Source: Metaclostridioides mangenotii (GTDB taxonomy: Bacteria > Bacillota > Clostridia > Peptostreptococcales > Peptostreptococcaceae). From it: a DNA stretch of 64,000 nucleotides. The stretch is from NCBI RefSeq assembly GCF_018917235.1, contig NZ_JAHLOF010000002.1:248001-312000 (forward strand), written 5' to 3'. Each line of letters opens with the position of its first letter. Position 1 is the stretch's first letter. The notes beneath the pieces were generated by a model. That model was not told the origin of the DNA. It was given only the letters and a program-made list of their open reading frames with translations, and ran no database searches. Of this stretch, positions 1-9,772 are shown piece by piece. A program made the position numbers and the translations under genes.

Positions 1-1313
1 GCTCTACTTTTATTCCTTCCAATATTTTTAAGTCCTATAAATCCATAAAATCCAAATATTTTACTTGAAAATTTGCCTAATCTGTAACTTCCTCTATAAC
101 CTTTAAACTTATCTGTTTTCTTTGTAGCTTCAATAGATGATATATTACCTACCTTCCAAATAGGTATAATACAAGAAGTAAGAACAGAAAATACACCTGT
201 TATTATAGCTTTCATAATATTTGCGTTACTTACATATAACTTTGGCTTTATTACTGCCTCTTGATATATCGAAGGATTAGATATATTAACTACTATATAC
301 GAATATATGGCACCGAATATTAATCCTACTACTATACCTGCAACCATTATAATTAATGCCTGGTATATTATCGTGCATCTAACATTTTTCTTACTTGAAC
401 CTATTAATCTAAGTAATCCCATTTCTTTTATTGTTTCATTTAATGTTATATTAAAAATATTGAACACGAAAATTCCTGCTGTAATTATAATTAAAACTTC
501 TCTTTTATAAGCATCTGGATTATCCTTTTCTATTTTTTTATTCATTAATTGTCGTACAAGGGGCATATTTGGTGAATAACTAGCTTCCCCTAAATTATGT
601 TTTGCCATAATTTTATGAGCCTGTCCATCAATATTTTGCCAACCGCTTTTTAAACTTAAGAGATTATTATAACTAATTATATCTTGTGGTATTAAGTCAT
701 TTTTTTCATCATTACCGTAAGTAAATGCTTCAAATGCAATATTAATATCATAAAAATCATAAAATCCCTTTGGTTTTTCTACAACTCCTACTAGTTTAAA
801 TTTTTTATCTACAGTATAAATTCTAATACTTCCTTCATGATCTTTATATTTCTTTTTTACTGTAAAATCTAAAGTAGAATTTAATTTATCTGATATATTC
901 ATTGCTTCTATAGCTTCTTTTTCCATTACTATTTCATTATTATCCTTTGGAAATCTACCTTTTATCAATTTAGAAGACTTATCAGTTATGTAATCTTTAT
1001 CTGTTGATTTTAGTGGAAAAGAGTTTCCCTTTTCATCTACAATATTACCTAAGTTTTGTACTGTAGTAATTTTTGATACATCTTTATCATTTTTTAGCTT
1101 TTCAGTTCCATCGGAATTTAAATCAATAAATTCTAAATGATATCCACTATAAAGTTTATTTATTGCTTCTACATCATTTTTATTCTGGGATTCTTTTAAA
1201 ACACTAGTTCCAAATATCAAGACTACACCTAGTGCAACACCTAATATCAATAATGAAGTTTTAAGTTTATTTTTCTTCAAATATGCCAGTGACATTTTCA
1301 TATATATTCCCAT
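1..1313 (-). CDS. ABC transporter permease (FtsX/MacB type), 3' end outside window
   Basis: About 437 codons are open from an ATG at 1313 to the window edge with no stop, so the gene continues to the left. The start follows AAAGAGAGGGTGATTTT, a good ribosome binding site. The protein begins MGIYMKMSLAYLKKNKLK, followed by one membrane segment near residues 18-36. A long extracytoplasmic domain (about residues 40-265) follows, then further hydrophobic segments around residues 270-380. This is the layout of FtsX/MacB-type permeases. It starts 15 bases after the stop of a lipoprotein gene, so the two probably form one export or envelope-stress unit. The ATPase partner is not in view. Substrate unknown. 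Confidence 0.8.
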   Translation of the reverse strand, partial: MGIYMKMSLAYLKKNKLKTSLLILGVALGVVLIFGTSVLKESQNKNDVEAINKLYSGYHLEFIDLNSDGTEKLKNDKDVSKITTVQNLGNIVDEKGNSFPLKSTDKDYITDKSSKLIKGRFPKDNNEIVMEKEAIEAMNISDKLNSTLDFTVKKKYKDHEGSIRIYTVDKKFKLVGVVEKPKGFYDFYDINIAFEAFTYGNDEKNDLIPQDIISYNNLLSLKSGWQNIDGQAHKIMAKHNLGEASYSPNMPLVRQLMNKKIEKDNPDAYKREVLIIITAGIFVFNIFNITLNETIKEMGLLRLIGSSKKNVRCTIIYQALIIMVAGIVVGLIFGAIYSYIVVNISNPSIYQEAVIKPKLYVSNANIMKAIITGVFSVLTSCIIPIWKVGNISSIEATKKTDKFKGYRGSYRLGKFSSKIFGFYGFIGLKNIGRNKSR

Positions 1314-1328
1314 AAAATCACCCTCTCT

Positions 1329-1916
1329 TTATTTTAATTTAAATTCCTCATTAAATCTTAGCTCTAAAATCTTAGTTGACTTATCAATTTTATTCACCAA
1401 AATATGTATGCCATTCATATTAGGAAGTTCTACATTACCCTCACCTTTATTATATGTTTTTTCAATTTCATTAAAAAATTCTTTCTCAGCTAATTCAGTA
1501 TCAGTTAGTGATTTAAATATGTTATAAATGGCTTTTAAAAATTTATCACTTTCATTTAATTTTTCATCATTGGTATATTCTCTAACACATTGAATATTTA
1601 GTATTTCCTTAGTATTTTTATCATCTGGTACCATAGAATAATTTAAAACTTGATCGGGTTGCTCTTTAGATTTTTCCAAATTTCCTAGAGATAAAACAAA
1701 ACTACCATCTGGTAAAACTTCAACCAACCTAAGACCACTATCTTTTATAGATTTTGAAATCTTCTTTGAAAAAATTTTTTTTATTTCAGACACTTCTTGT
1801 GCTGTATAAATTTTTTTATCTGGATCGGGTTTAGAAGATGCACATCCCACCATTAGACCCGAACTTACACTTATAGCTACTAATAACATAGCTACTATAA
1901 ATTTTTTTACTTTCAT
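1329..1916 (-). CDS. putative lipoprotein, function unknown
   Basis: 195 residues. The N-terminus has lysines, a hydrophobic core and a lipobox-like LMVGC with the cysteine at residue 25, so lipid anchoring after signal peptidase II cleavage is likely. The mature part is charged and gives no recognisable catalytic motif. It lies just upstream of the ABC permease on the same strand with a 15-base gap, so it could be the partner lipoprotein of that transporter. No family name is claimed. Confidence 0.7.
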   Translation of the reverse strand: MKVKKFIVAMLLVAISVSSGLMVGCASSKPDPDKKIYTAQEVSEIKKIFSKKISKSIKDSGLRLVEVLPDGSFVLSLGNLEKSKEQPDQVLNYSMVPDDKNTKEILNIQCVREYTNDEKLNESDKFLKAIYNIFKSLTDTELAEKEFFNEIEKTYNKGEGNVELPNMNGIHILVNKIDKSTKILELRFNEEFKLK

Positions 1917-2041
1917 ATACCCTTTGCCTCCATTATTTTTACAACCCTCATTTATTAATTATTTCTGATATTAAAAGACTTTATGGTTCTTCTAATAAAA
2001 ATTCGCTTCGCTCATGCCGCCAACTACTTCGTCAGTTGCTC

Positions 2042-2094
2042 AAAAAAATAAGGACATTATCTTTAGCTATTAAAAGATAACATCCTTATTTTTT
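2042..2094 (-). terminator. intrinsic terminator of the two-component operon
   Basis: A long stem is formed by AAATAAGGACATTATCTTT and its near-complement across the loop AGCTATT. T-runs on both sides make it potentially bidirectional. It lies about 30 bases beyond the kinase stop codon. Confidence 0.75.
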
Positions 2095-2124
2095 AGTATC
2101 AATATATGTGCCCCAACTAGTAGG

Positions 2125-3543
2125 TTAATCGACCCAACTGTCAATTTTTTGATTAAGTGGTATGTATATGTTTAGTGTAAATTTGTCTTTCTTGTCTTCA
2201 AATAATATTTCTCCATTATATTTTTCTAAAGAAGATTTAATACTTTGAATTCCTATTCCATGTATGAACTTATCCATTTTGTCCGTTAATAATCTATTTT
2301 TATTAATTCTAATACTATTAACTTTGCTATTCTCACATTTAAGTACAAAATATGATTTATTTATAGTTCCTTTTATTCTAATATATCTATCAATATTTTC
2401 ATCCTGTATTTTATCACATGCTTCTATTGCATTATCTAAAATATTAGCAAATATACTCGATACATCTACGGGTTTTATAAAATCAACTTTTGAAAAGTTT
2501 ATATCACAAATAAATTTAATTCCTTTTTTTGTGCATAGTTCACTTTTTTCATTGATTATAATATCTAATATCATGTTTCCTGTATTATATTTAGATTTAA
2601 ATTCTTTAATTTCATATTTTAAGTTATTTACATACTCATTAATTTCTTCACTATTTTTTTTAAGATTATCTATGCAACAAATATGATTATTTATGTCATG
2701 ATAAAGCTTTTTAACCTTCATATGAGATTCTTGAATGCTTAAGTAGTGAGCATATTGCATATCTAATTTATTTTTTATTAGTTCATCCTGAGCTTTTAAT
2801 TTATTTTCTTTTATTGTTTTTCTAAATAATATTATTATAATTATACTACTAGCTATTACTAACTTTGGAATCACCAATTGGTCAAAATAAGGCCATTCAT
2901 CTTGTAGTACAGGTACTGACATCCTCCATTTAAATAAAAGCTTATTTAGAGTATAATAATCACCTATAGTATAAACTCCCATTGTATATCTTCCAATTAT
3001 ATTAATAATATTAGCCATTAACGCAATAAGTAAGTATATATAATATTTTTTTTCACTGTCAAATAACTTTAACTTATTGTTAATAAATGCAAATATAACA
3101 AAAACAAATATAATAAATATATACGAATATACTTGAATTTTGAGTCCATCACCATAAGATACTAAAAGTGCTTGTTCAGATGATAGAGAACTACCTGTAA
3201 CTCTGATGAATAATATCCTATATACAACTTCTGTAAATAAGTCGTAATATACATTAAATAAATAAAATGAAACTATATATTTAATATATCTTACGTTATG
3301 AAAGTAATTGTAATATATCCCCCAAACAATAAATACTATAGCATCAATTAAATAATTTATATTAGTATGGTACTTTTCTAATACAACTATTAGAGATATG
3401 ATATAAATTAATAATACTAAGATATAAAATACAATTTTGTAATTTTTATTGCTTTCTTTTTTATAAGTTATTAATGCTTTAAATATAAAAAAACGTATAA
3501 ATATTGATAATGCTAATATTAGACAAGACATAAATTTTAACAT
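2125..3543 (-). CDS. AgrC/VirS-like sensor histidine kinase (GHKL ATPase)
   Basis: 472 residues. The first roughly 250 residues are almost all hydrophobic helices, with about six membrane spans. A cytoplasmic part follows. LYHDINNH near residue 285 holds the probable phospho-accepting histidine. The GHKL ATPase N box is seen in FANILDNAIEACDKI and the G box in GIGIQSIKSSLEKYNG. The length and order match peptide-sensing AgrC/VirS kinases. It overlaps the response regulator gene by 7 bases, so the two are translated together. No agrB or agrD is visible nearby, so the signal is unknown. Targets could include the adjacent lipoprotein/ABC genes, but this is inference. Confidence 0.85.
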   Translation of the reverse strand: MLKFMSCLILALSIFIRFFIFKALITYKKESNKNYKIVFYILVLLIYIISLIVVLEKYHTNINYLIDAIVFIVWGIYYNYFHNVRYIKYIVSFYLFNVYYDLFTEVVYRILFIRVTGSSLSSEQALLVSYGDGLKIQVYSYIFIIFVFVIFAFINNKLKLFDSEKKYYIYLLIALMANIINIIGRYTMGVYTIGDYYTLNKLLFKWRMSVPVLQDEWPYFDQLVIPKLVIASSIIIIILFRKTIKENKLKAQDELIKNKLDMQYAHYLSIQESHMKVKKLYHDINNHICCIDNLKKNSEEINEYVNNLKYEIKEFKSKYNTGNMILDIIINEKSELCTKKGIKFICDINFSKVDFIKPVDVSSIFANILDNAIEACDKIQDENIDRYIRIKGTINKSYFVLKCENSKVNSIRINKNRLLTDKMDKFIHGIGIQSIKSSLEKYNGEILFEDKKDKFTLNIYIPLNQKIDSWVD

Positions 3544-4250
3544 ATGGAATCCCCAAGGAATTTTAAGAATTTAATCTTAACATCTTTATATCTATATCTA
3601 CTAACAGGCACTTCTTCCCCACTTTCTAATACTGCAATATTTGGCTTTATATTTTCTACATAATTTAAATTAGCTAGAAAGCTTTTATGACATCTTACAA
3701 ATTCATCTTGATTTAAGTCTTTTTCTATTTTTTCTAGACTATACCGCACATCAAAACTCTTATTTATTGTGTGTATTAACATATCCTTTTTTTGAATTTC
3801 TATATACTTTATTTCATTTGAGTTAATCTTGTATGTATTAGACTTATTCTTTATTACAATATAATTGTTTTTATTTATTTCAATCTCTTTAATACATGTT
3901 AATACATGTTTTTTTAATTCCTCTGATTCTATAGGTTTTAATAAATATCTATAAGCTCTTACCTCATATCCTTCTTGTACATAATCTATTAAAGAAGTTA
4001 TAAATATTATCTCCATTTTATTGTCTACTTTTCTAATCTTCCTTGCAGTATCCATTCCATTTATTTGCCCCATTTGTATATCAAGAAGTAATATATCTAT
4101 ATCTTTTAAGTTACATTCAAGTAACTCTTCTCCTAAACTAAATTTTTGTATTTCATATTCTATATTTATATTCTTTAATATATTATCAAGATAATCTTCT
4201 ATTAATAGTTGTGTTTCTTCTTCATCTTCACAAATTGCTATCCTAATCAT
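3537..4250 (-). CDS. LytTR-family response regulator (AgrA/VirR-like)
   Basis: 237 residues. The N-terminal receiver domain has the acidic cluster EDEEE at residues 8-12 and the phospho-accepting Asp57 in LLLDIQMG. The switch lysine lies in YLLKPI. Residues from about 130 form a LytTR DNA-binding domain, with the typical CHKSFLANLNYVENI stretch. The kinase gene follows with a 7-base overlap. LytTR regulators bind pairs of direct repeats near target promoters. I saw no convincing pair in the adjacent non-coding DNA. Confidence 0.9.
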   Translation of the reverse strand: MIRIAICEDEEETQLLIEDYLDNILKNINIEYEIQKFSLGEELLECNLKDIDILLLDIQMGQINGMDTARKIRKVDNKMEIIFITSLIDYVQEGYEVRAYRYLLKPIESEELKKHVLTCIKEIEINKNNYIVIKNKSNTYKINSNEIKYIEIQKKDMLIHTINKSFDVRYSLEKIEKDLNQDEFVRCHKSFLANLNYVENIKPNIAVLESGEEVPVSRYRYKDVKIKFLKFLGDSIC

Positions 4251-4436
4251 AAGTTCCCCCTTATGTACTCTTTCTTAGTATGAACTATTAAAAGCTTTTT
4301 AGTTGATATATTCAAATATTGTTTTATATATCCTATACTTTAGGATAACATTTTCAAGTTATTTTTATCAATACTCATGTCCAAATTAAAATTGATTGTT
4401 ATAATGTATTCTTTTGTTGCTTCTATTGTTGCATTA

Positions 4437-4583
4437 TTAAATTTTAATGTGATTTTTTAACAAAACTCTAAATATATTAAAAACACTTATACCCAATAGA
4501 TATAAGTGTTCGTGGATAGTCGCTTTAATCATTAACATTACTAAGACCATTAGTGATATTAAACTACTATTTGACTTCCTCAT
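4437..4583 (-). CDS. possible small hydrophobic peptide, 48 codons
   Basis: An ATG at 4583 is preceded by AAGGGAGGTTT, a very strong ribosome binding site. The frame reads MRKSNSSLISLMVLVMLMIK, then about 28 more residues to TAA. A single membrane helix with a basic start resembles type I toxin peptides in general form only. A terminator-like hairpin (4481-4510) lies inside the frame, so a transcript may end before the stop codon. I do not recognise the family. It may be a decayed peptide gene. Confidence 0.3.
   Translation of the reverse strand: MRKSNSSLISLMVLVMLMIKATIHEHLYLLGISVFNIFRVLLKNHIKI
4479..4517 (-). terminator. terminator hairpin with partial copy of the ATCCACGAA repeat
   Basis: On the minus strand ATCCACGAACACTTATA runs into a loop, then TATAAGTGTTTTT. 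This is the same arrangement as the repeat copies further right (ATCCACGAA, stem, T-run). The rest of the conserved segment is missing. Confidence 0.55.
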
Positions 4584-4834
4584 AAACCTCCCTTATTTAT
4601 GATGTCTTTAAAATTTATTAATTTAAATGTCAAATTTATTATATAAAACCAATTGAAAATAATTTCAAAAATAAGCTAGTAAATACTATTAAGAAATAGA
4701 ACTATAAGACCAATCACTTTTATTTAGAGATCTGGCTTTTTCTTTATCAGTATTTCACCTATTCATCTTTTCTTAATTTATTTTTTATTTATTTAATATC
4801 AAAGTTACTTTTACAAATGTAATTCTTTATATAA

Positions 4835-4926
4835 AAAAGGTATATCAGCATTAATAGCCGATATACCTTTTCGTGGTTTTCAATGGTGGAGACGAATCGC
4901 AGGAATAATATCCACGATTATAATTC
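4835..4926 (-). repeat. terminator-linked repeat, copy A
   Basis: On the minus strand this begins 14 bases after the stop of the CWB2 gene. It reads CGTGGATATTATTCCTGCG, then ATTCGTCTCCACCATTG, then AAAACCACG, then a 12-bp stem (AAAAGGTATATC and its complement) ending in T's. GTGGA can pair with TCCAC to enclose the conserved loop. It probably serves as the 3' UTR and terminator of the CWB2 gene. The conserved upstream part is what recurs at B, C, D and E. Confidence 0.7.
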
Positions 4927-4939
4927 TATCTCCAAATTA

Positions 4940-7816
4940 CTACTTAAACATATTTGCTAATTTATTAAATGCATTTTCATTTCCATTTCCACCGACCTGA
5001 GTTATCGCCTTAGGCTGTTTTTTAGATAATAAACTTTCTTGCTTATCATTTAAATCATTTCCTACTATAACTACTGGTGATTTTTTTTGAGAAGCTAGTA
5101 CACCTACTGACAATGCATCTATTAAATCATCAGGTTTCTTCATTCCATCTTTAGCAATAAATATGTTATTTAATTCTTCACTTGTATAGAACTTTTCTAA
5201 TATAACTGCATTAGTCTCATTTCTATCTATTCCACCTAATCTTTCTGGATTTGGTAGTTTATTAGCTATTTTATTTGATATAGCTGCTTCTTTTCCTATA
5301 ATATAAGATTTATTTATATATAGATTGTTATCTTTTATATATTGATCAAATGCTTTAATTCCTTCTTTTGGTGATACTAATACTATTGGCATATCTTTCT
5401 CTGCTGCAACTGGCGCAATACTTACTGCATCAGGAAGCCCTGTTACACCATTTACAACTGCTATTTCTGATGGTGAATTTAATTTTTTAGCTATCTCTAA
5501 AGATGTCTCGTATCTATCATTCCCACTTATCCTCTCTACATTAAGATTCATAGACTTTAATTCATTTATAACTGAATTTGATACAGATCCCTCTCCACCT
5601 ATTATACGAACTCCTTTTGCTTTAAGCCTTAATATTTCTTTTTTAGTATCACTATTTAATTTATTTCCTTCTGTTAAAAGTATTGGCGCATTTAACCAAT
5701 TTGCATATGGTGTTGCACTAAGTGCATCTGCCATTGAGTTTGAGTTTACTATTACTATAGTATTTGCTACATCCCATCCTTCATTACTTACTTTTATAGC
5801 TGTTTGATGTCTATTTTCTCCAACTAATTTATTTTCATATACAACAGACTTCGGTTCATTTCCTTCTCTATTTTTCGTACTATAATAAGTATATGACCAT
5901 TTATCAGTTACTCTTTTTATTTTACTATCATCATAATGCACCTTAGTATATGTACCTTCATCTTCTGCTTTTATTGTGTATGTATCTCCTTTTTGCTTTA
6001 TATCTCCATCTATATATAGTTCTACTGGATTCTCTGTACTACTCTCACCTTTCTTTAAAACTATTGCGTCTTTTTTTGCACCATCAATCTCTAATGTTCC
6101 CTTTATTCTTATCTTATTTTCAAGTTTCTTGCTTCCTTTTGCATATATTGCATGGTCACCTGGATTTGTTATTTTTATATTTTCTAACTCTATATTTCCT
6201 CCATTTAAACTTATTGGTACAGCATAGCCTTGACCTTCTATTTCAGTATTGATTATTTTCGCTATTCCAACTTTATTTTCATAATAATCTGAGATTGAAA
6301 TTTGACTATTTTTTAATTTACTTGAATTCACAACTAGATTCCCGTTACCAGATATTGACGCATAATCCATTTTTACATTTTCTAATGATACATTTCCTTC
6401 CAACGATATTGATGCACCATTAATTTCGCTGTTATTTACTATATCTAAGTTTTTCCCCTCTACAGTGTAGATGCTTCCTCCACCTATCTTTAAATTATCC
6501 ATTTTTGTATTTGTTTTTATATTGAACCAATTTGATCCTGTACTATTGCTTATTGTGTGTCCATTTCCTTTTATTTCTTTTTTATTTCCAGATATATATA
6601 TATTAAATGGTTCGCCTATAGATGAATTTATATCTATATCATTTCTTATATCTATTGTTTTTATATTTTGATCTTCTAATGATCTTAGTAAATAACGTTT
6701 ATCTGTTACTACTGCAAGTGAATTTTCATAGCTAGGAAGTGGTGGTTTAATCCCTTCTCTATTTTTAGTATTGTAATATTCATTTGAGTATAGGTCAGTT
6801 CCTTTTTCTATTTTACTATCATCATAATATATCTTAATATGGTTTCCTTCATTTTCTGCTATTACTGTATATGTATCCCCTTTTTGCTTTATATCTCCAT
6901 CTATATAAAGCTTTAAAGGTATATTTTTATTACTATCATTTTCCATCTTAAGAACTATTGCCTCGTTCTGTGCACCATCTACCTCTAACGTTCCTTTTAT
7001 TCTTATTTTTTGTTCTGTTATATCTTTTGAGTGACTTCCTGCTGCATATATTGCATTACTACCTGGGTTTATTATCTTTACATTTTCTAATTCTACATTA
7101 CCTCCATATAAATATATTGGTGCTTTATTGCCTCCATGGTCGCTCGGTGCAATAAGACCACTACTCGGATGATGCTCTTTTATTTCAGTATTAATTATCT
7201 TCAATTCTCCAACTTCATCTCCAAAATGTTTAATTATACTCTTGTTCATTTTACTTGAATTTATAACTAAGTTTTTATTACTTTTTATCATTGTATGATT
7301 TACTTTTACATTTTCTAATGTTATATTCCCACAATCTGTTATCTCTCCATTACTTATTTCACTGTTGTTTACTATATGTAAATTTTCTCTATTTGCGCTC
7401 GTTATAGCTATTTCTTTCAGCTTTAGATTATCTATTTTTGTATTTGTATTTAATAAAAAATTAAATATTTCACCACTACTTACTGTATATCCATTTCCTC
7501 TTATTTCTTTTTCATTTCCTTTTATTTCTATCCTTAGTGTAGGATTTGAATCTTTTATTACTATATCATTCTTTATTTCTACTGTCTTTATATTTGGATT
7601 TTCTAGTGCTATTATTAACTCTTCTTCGTTTGTTACTTTTACAATCTCTTGTTTTACATAATTAGAAGACTTTGGTTCGTTTTCTTCTATACTTTTTTCT
7701 AGTGTAGTTTGGTTTTTATCATCTTCCAGTGCATATGATATCGTTGTGATTTGTGTATTAGTAGCTATTACTACTCCCGATAAAATAATCGCCATATTTT
7801 TATTATATTTTCTCAT
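4940..7816 (-). CDS. CWB2 cell-wall-binding surface protein with duplicated beta-helix-like region
   Basis: 958 residues. A signal peptide covers about the first 30 residues. Two homologous blocks of roughly 290 residues follow (about 60-350 and 365-640). Each is rich in short N/I/E repeats such as LENVKI and LVINSSK, typical of right-handed parallel beta-helices. Each ends in a similar segment with YIDGDIKQKGDTYT and YYDDSKI. Residues from about 650 hold three CWB2 (PF04122) repeats, beginning NRHQTAIKVSNEGW. CWB2 domains anchor proteins non-covalently to the wall through an anionic polymer. The start follows AGGGGTTGGTAAC. It is monocistronic. The role of the beta-helix part (adhesin or glycan binding) is inference. 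Confidence 0.85.
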   Translation of the reverse strand: MRKYNKNMAIILSGVVIATNTQITTISYALEDDKNQTTLEKSIEENEPKSSNYVKQEIVKVTNEEELIIALENPNIKTVEIKNDIVIKDSNPTLRIEIKGNEKEIRGNGYTVSSGEIFNFLLNTNTKIDNLKLKEIAITSANRENLHIVNNSEISNGEITDCGNITLENVKVNHTMIKSNKNLVINSSKMNKSIIKHFGDEVGELKIINTEIKEHHPSSGLIAPSDHGGNKAPIYLYGGNVELENVKIINPGSNAIYAAGSHSKDITEQKIRIKGTLEVDGAQNEAIVLKMENDSNKNIPLKLYIDGDIKQKGDTYTVIAENEGNHIKIYYDDSKIEKGTDLYSNEYYNTKNREGIKPPLPSYENSLAVVTDKRYLLRSLEDQNIKTIDIRNDIDINSSIGEPFNIYISGNKKEIKGNGHTISNSTGSNWFNIKTNTKMDNLKIGGGSIYTVEGKNLDIVNNSEINGASISLEGNVSLENVKMDYASISGNGNLVVNSSKLKNSQISISDYYENKVGIAKIINTEIEGQGYAVPISLNGGNIELENIKITNPGDHAIYAKGSKKLENKIRIKGTLEIDGAKKDAIVLKKGESSTENPVELYIDGDIKQKGDTYTIKAEDEGTYTKVHYDDSKIKRVTDKWSYTYYSTKNREGNEPKSVVYENKLVGENRHQTAIKVSNEGWDVANTIVIVNSNSMADALSATPYANWLNAPILLTEGNKLNSDTKKEILRLKAKGVRIIGGEGSVSNSVINELKSMNLNVERISGNDRYETSLEIAKKLNSPSEIAVVNGVTGLPDAVSIAPVAAEKDMPIVLVSPKEGIKAFDQYIKDNNLYINKSYIIGKEAAISNKIANKLPNPERLGGIDRNETNAVILEKFYTSEELNNIFIAKDGMKKPDDLIDALSVGVLASQKKSPVVIVGNDLNDKQESLLSKKQPKAITQVGGNGNENAFNKLANMFK

Positions 7817-7905
7817 GTTACCAACCCCCTATTTGTAATAAATGCAATAAAATTAATTAAATTTTTTTGTTATAATTTTTATATTTAAAGCTGTCAATGT
7901 ATTTT

Positions 7906-7949
7906 CGTGGATTTTATTGGTGTAGACGAATCGCAAAAAATAAACCCAC
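7906..7949 (-). repeat. terminator-linked repeat, copy B (no clear hairpin)
   Basis: The minus strand has GTGGG, a T-rich loop, GCGATTCGTCTACACCA, then ATAAAATCCACGAAAA. It aligns with copies A and C, but the stem that should follow is not evident. It lies about 90 bases upstream of the CWB2 gene and has no gene directly before it. Confidence 0.55.
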
Positions 7950-7960
7950 TAATTTCGCAT

Positions 7961-8540
7961 AACTAATAATGCAATTATACTATGCCTCTACATCGCTACC
8001 ACCACATCTTGTAAATTAAATATCTTCTCGTATTATACAAAGACTACCATAGTATATAAGAAAATTTTGTCATTTTATGTACTATTTTATATTGTATTTT
8101 ATTTTCTCTTAATTTATTAATATGTAAATCAAAAAAGACCATATTGAATACTACTTTAACATGATCTTTAAATAAACATTTATTGCTCATTAAATATACA
8201 ATCTTTCATATTCAATTTCTATTTATATCACTCATGATGATTCAACAGGAAAGACTTTTGATGATATAAGAAATGAAATAGAGTTAGAGAATGAACTTAG
8301 ACAGTTGGAGAATGGGAATTAAGATTATGGTGAGTTTGTGTGTAATCGGATTTTTAAAGTTAAAATAGTTGTATATATTCATATTATTTTCCCCTTATAT
8401 AGTCTTTTTATTTTTAATATTATATATCCCCCATTCCAAACTCCATTGCCACTTAAAATTTAATTTTATTCATTATTTTCTGTGGTTTGCGTATAGCTGA
8501 ATTTTCAGATAACTTAAAATTGTAATTTATTTTTAAACAA
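7961..8540. other. 580-base non-coding stretch with one coding relic
   Basis: AT-rich, with no intact gene on either strand. Within it, the plus strand at 8233-8322 reads as the tail of a lost gene (listed separately). I see no hairpin or promoter worth naming. Confidence 0.5.
8233..8322 (+). pseudogene. C-terminal relic of an unknown gene
   Basis: One plus-strand frame reads HDDSTGKTFDDIRNEIELEN and continues ELRQLENGN before a TAA. This charged, low-isoleucine composition differs from the flanking AT-rich noise. No start or ribosome binding site is present. I do not recognise the parent protein. Confidence 0.3.
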
Positions 8541-8617
8541 AAAATATATTGGTCTTAAGACCAATATATTTTCGTGGATTTCAATGGTGGAGACGATTCA
8601 CGAAAATAATACCCACA
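8541..8617 (-). repeat. terminator-linked repeat, copy C
   Basis: On the minus strand this reads GTGGGTATTATTTTCGTG, AATCGTCTCCACCATTG, AAATCCACGAAAA, then the near-perfect palindrome AATATATTGGTCTTAAGACC and its completion, ending in T's. It is about 130 bases beyond the LysR stop and probably terminates that gene. The hairpin sequence is unrelated to that of copy A, while the segment before it is conserved. Confidence 0.65.
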
Positions 8618-8748
8618 ATTTTACCAAATTTTCTACCTAAGTTTACTTCCACGTACATGTAATCTCGCTTATTAATTATTTTATTAAATGGATTATTTTT
8701 TTTCATCGACTCTATCTCTCTCTAATCTAAATATAATAAACGCTTACT

Positions 8749-9654
8749 TTATTTAATTTTTAATGAAGGGTTAGCAGAAGATAATATCTCAACAAATTTT
8801 ATAGAAGCTAATGAAAGTGGAACGCTCTTTAAATAACAAACACCAATGCTTCTACTAGGTATCTCTTCTGAAATATTAACCTCATATAATAATCCCTTTT
8901 CTAAATAATCCCCTGAGAACTCCTTTACTATACAGGCAATACCTAAATTTATCTTTGCAAACTCCAATAATAAATCAAAAGATCCAAGTTCAAAATCTGG
9001 AGAGATTTTTATCCCCTTGGATAGCATGAACTTTTCTACATACTTTCTTGAATTTGAATTAGCTTCTAGGAATATTAAAGGATATTTTACCAATTCTTCT
9101 AATGAAATTTTCTCCGTAGATAAATCCTTATACTTCTCTCCACAAACAAAAATATCTCTAACCTCTCCACAAGGTATTAATTCTAATGAATGATCATCAA
9201 TTGGAAAATTACAGATTGCAATATTAATTTCTCCTGACTTAATTAAGGCGCAAAGTTCTAAGGTAGTACCATTTATAATCTTAAACTTAATATTAGGATA
9301 TCTATTATGAAAGAACTCTAAATATGGAAGTAAAAAATACTTAGATATAGTATCTCCTACTCCAATCTTTAACTCTCCCACAGTTAAATCTTTAAATTCT
9401 AATATTTTTTCTTCTCCAGCATTGATTAAATTAATTGCTGAATTTACATATTCAAATAAAAGATTCCCCTCATTAGTTAAGGATACACCCTTTGGTGTTC
9501 TATTAAAAAGTCTAATATCTAGTTCTCCTTCTAATTGCATTATCGCTTGGCTTACTGCTGGCTGTGTCATGTAAAGAGCCTTTGATGCCTTTGTAAAGCT
9601 TTTGCTTTTTCCTACCTGACAAAACACCTTATATAAATCTAATTTAGTAACCAT
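8749..9654 (-). CDS. LysR-family transcriptional regulator
   Basis: 301 residues. The N-terminal winged helix-turn-helix (about 1-62) contains KASKALYMTQPAVSQAIMQL and RLFNRTPKGVSLT. It is followed by a periplasmic-binding-protein-like effector domain (about 90-290). It is divergent from the F420-ligase-like gene with 118 bases between starts, the usual arrangement for LysR proteins controlling the neighbour. Effector unknown. Confidence 0.9.
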   Translation of the reverse strand: MVTKLDLYKVFCQVGKSKSFTKASKALYMTQPAVSQAIMQLEGELDIRLFNRTPKGVSLTNEGNLLFEYVNSAINLINAGEEKILEFKDLTVGELKIGVGDTISKYFLLPYLEFFHNRYPNIKFKIINGTTLELCALIKSGEINIAICNFPIDDHSLELIPCGEVRDIFVCGEKYKDLSTEKISLEELVKYPLIFLEANSNSRKYVEKFMLSKGIKISPDFELGSFDLLLEFAKINLGIACIVKEFSGDYLEKGLLYEVNISEEIPSRSIGVCYLKSVPLSLASIKFVEILSSANPSLKIK

Positions 9655-9772
9655 ATAAGCACTCCTTATATCATATATTCATTCTATTTATTTTACTTAT
9701 ATCATTTATTGGTGTATATTACAATAGTATTAAGTATTTGAAATCAATTTTAAATTGTTAGGAGAGATTATT

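Noticed and set aside
307-510. Plus-strand open frame near the left edge
   Set aside because: It lies antisense to the continuous ABC permease reading frame, which has a good start and membrane pattern.
5950-7661. Several open frames on the plus strand inside the CWB2 gene
   Set aside because: They are leucine/phenylalanine-rich antisense frames of the duplicated coding sequence, lack ribosome binding sites and fade where the coding repeats end.
8435-8465. TGGCAATGGAGTTTGG on the minus strand as a sigma-54 promoter
   Set aside because: After GG and ten bases it has TG, not GC, and no gene follows at a sensible distance.
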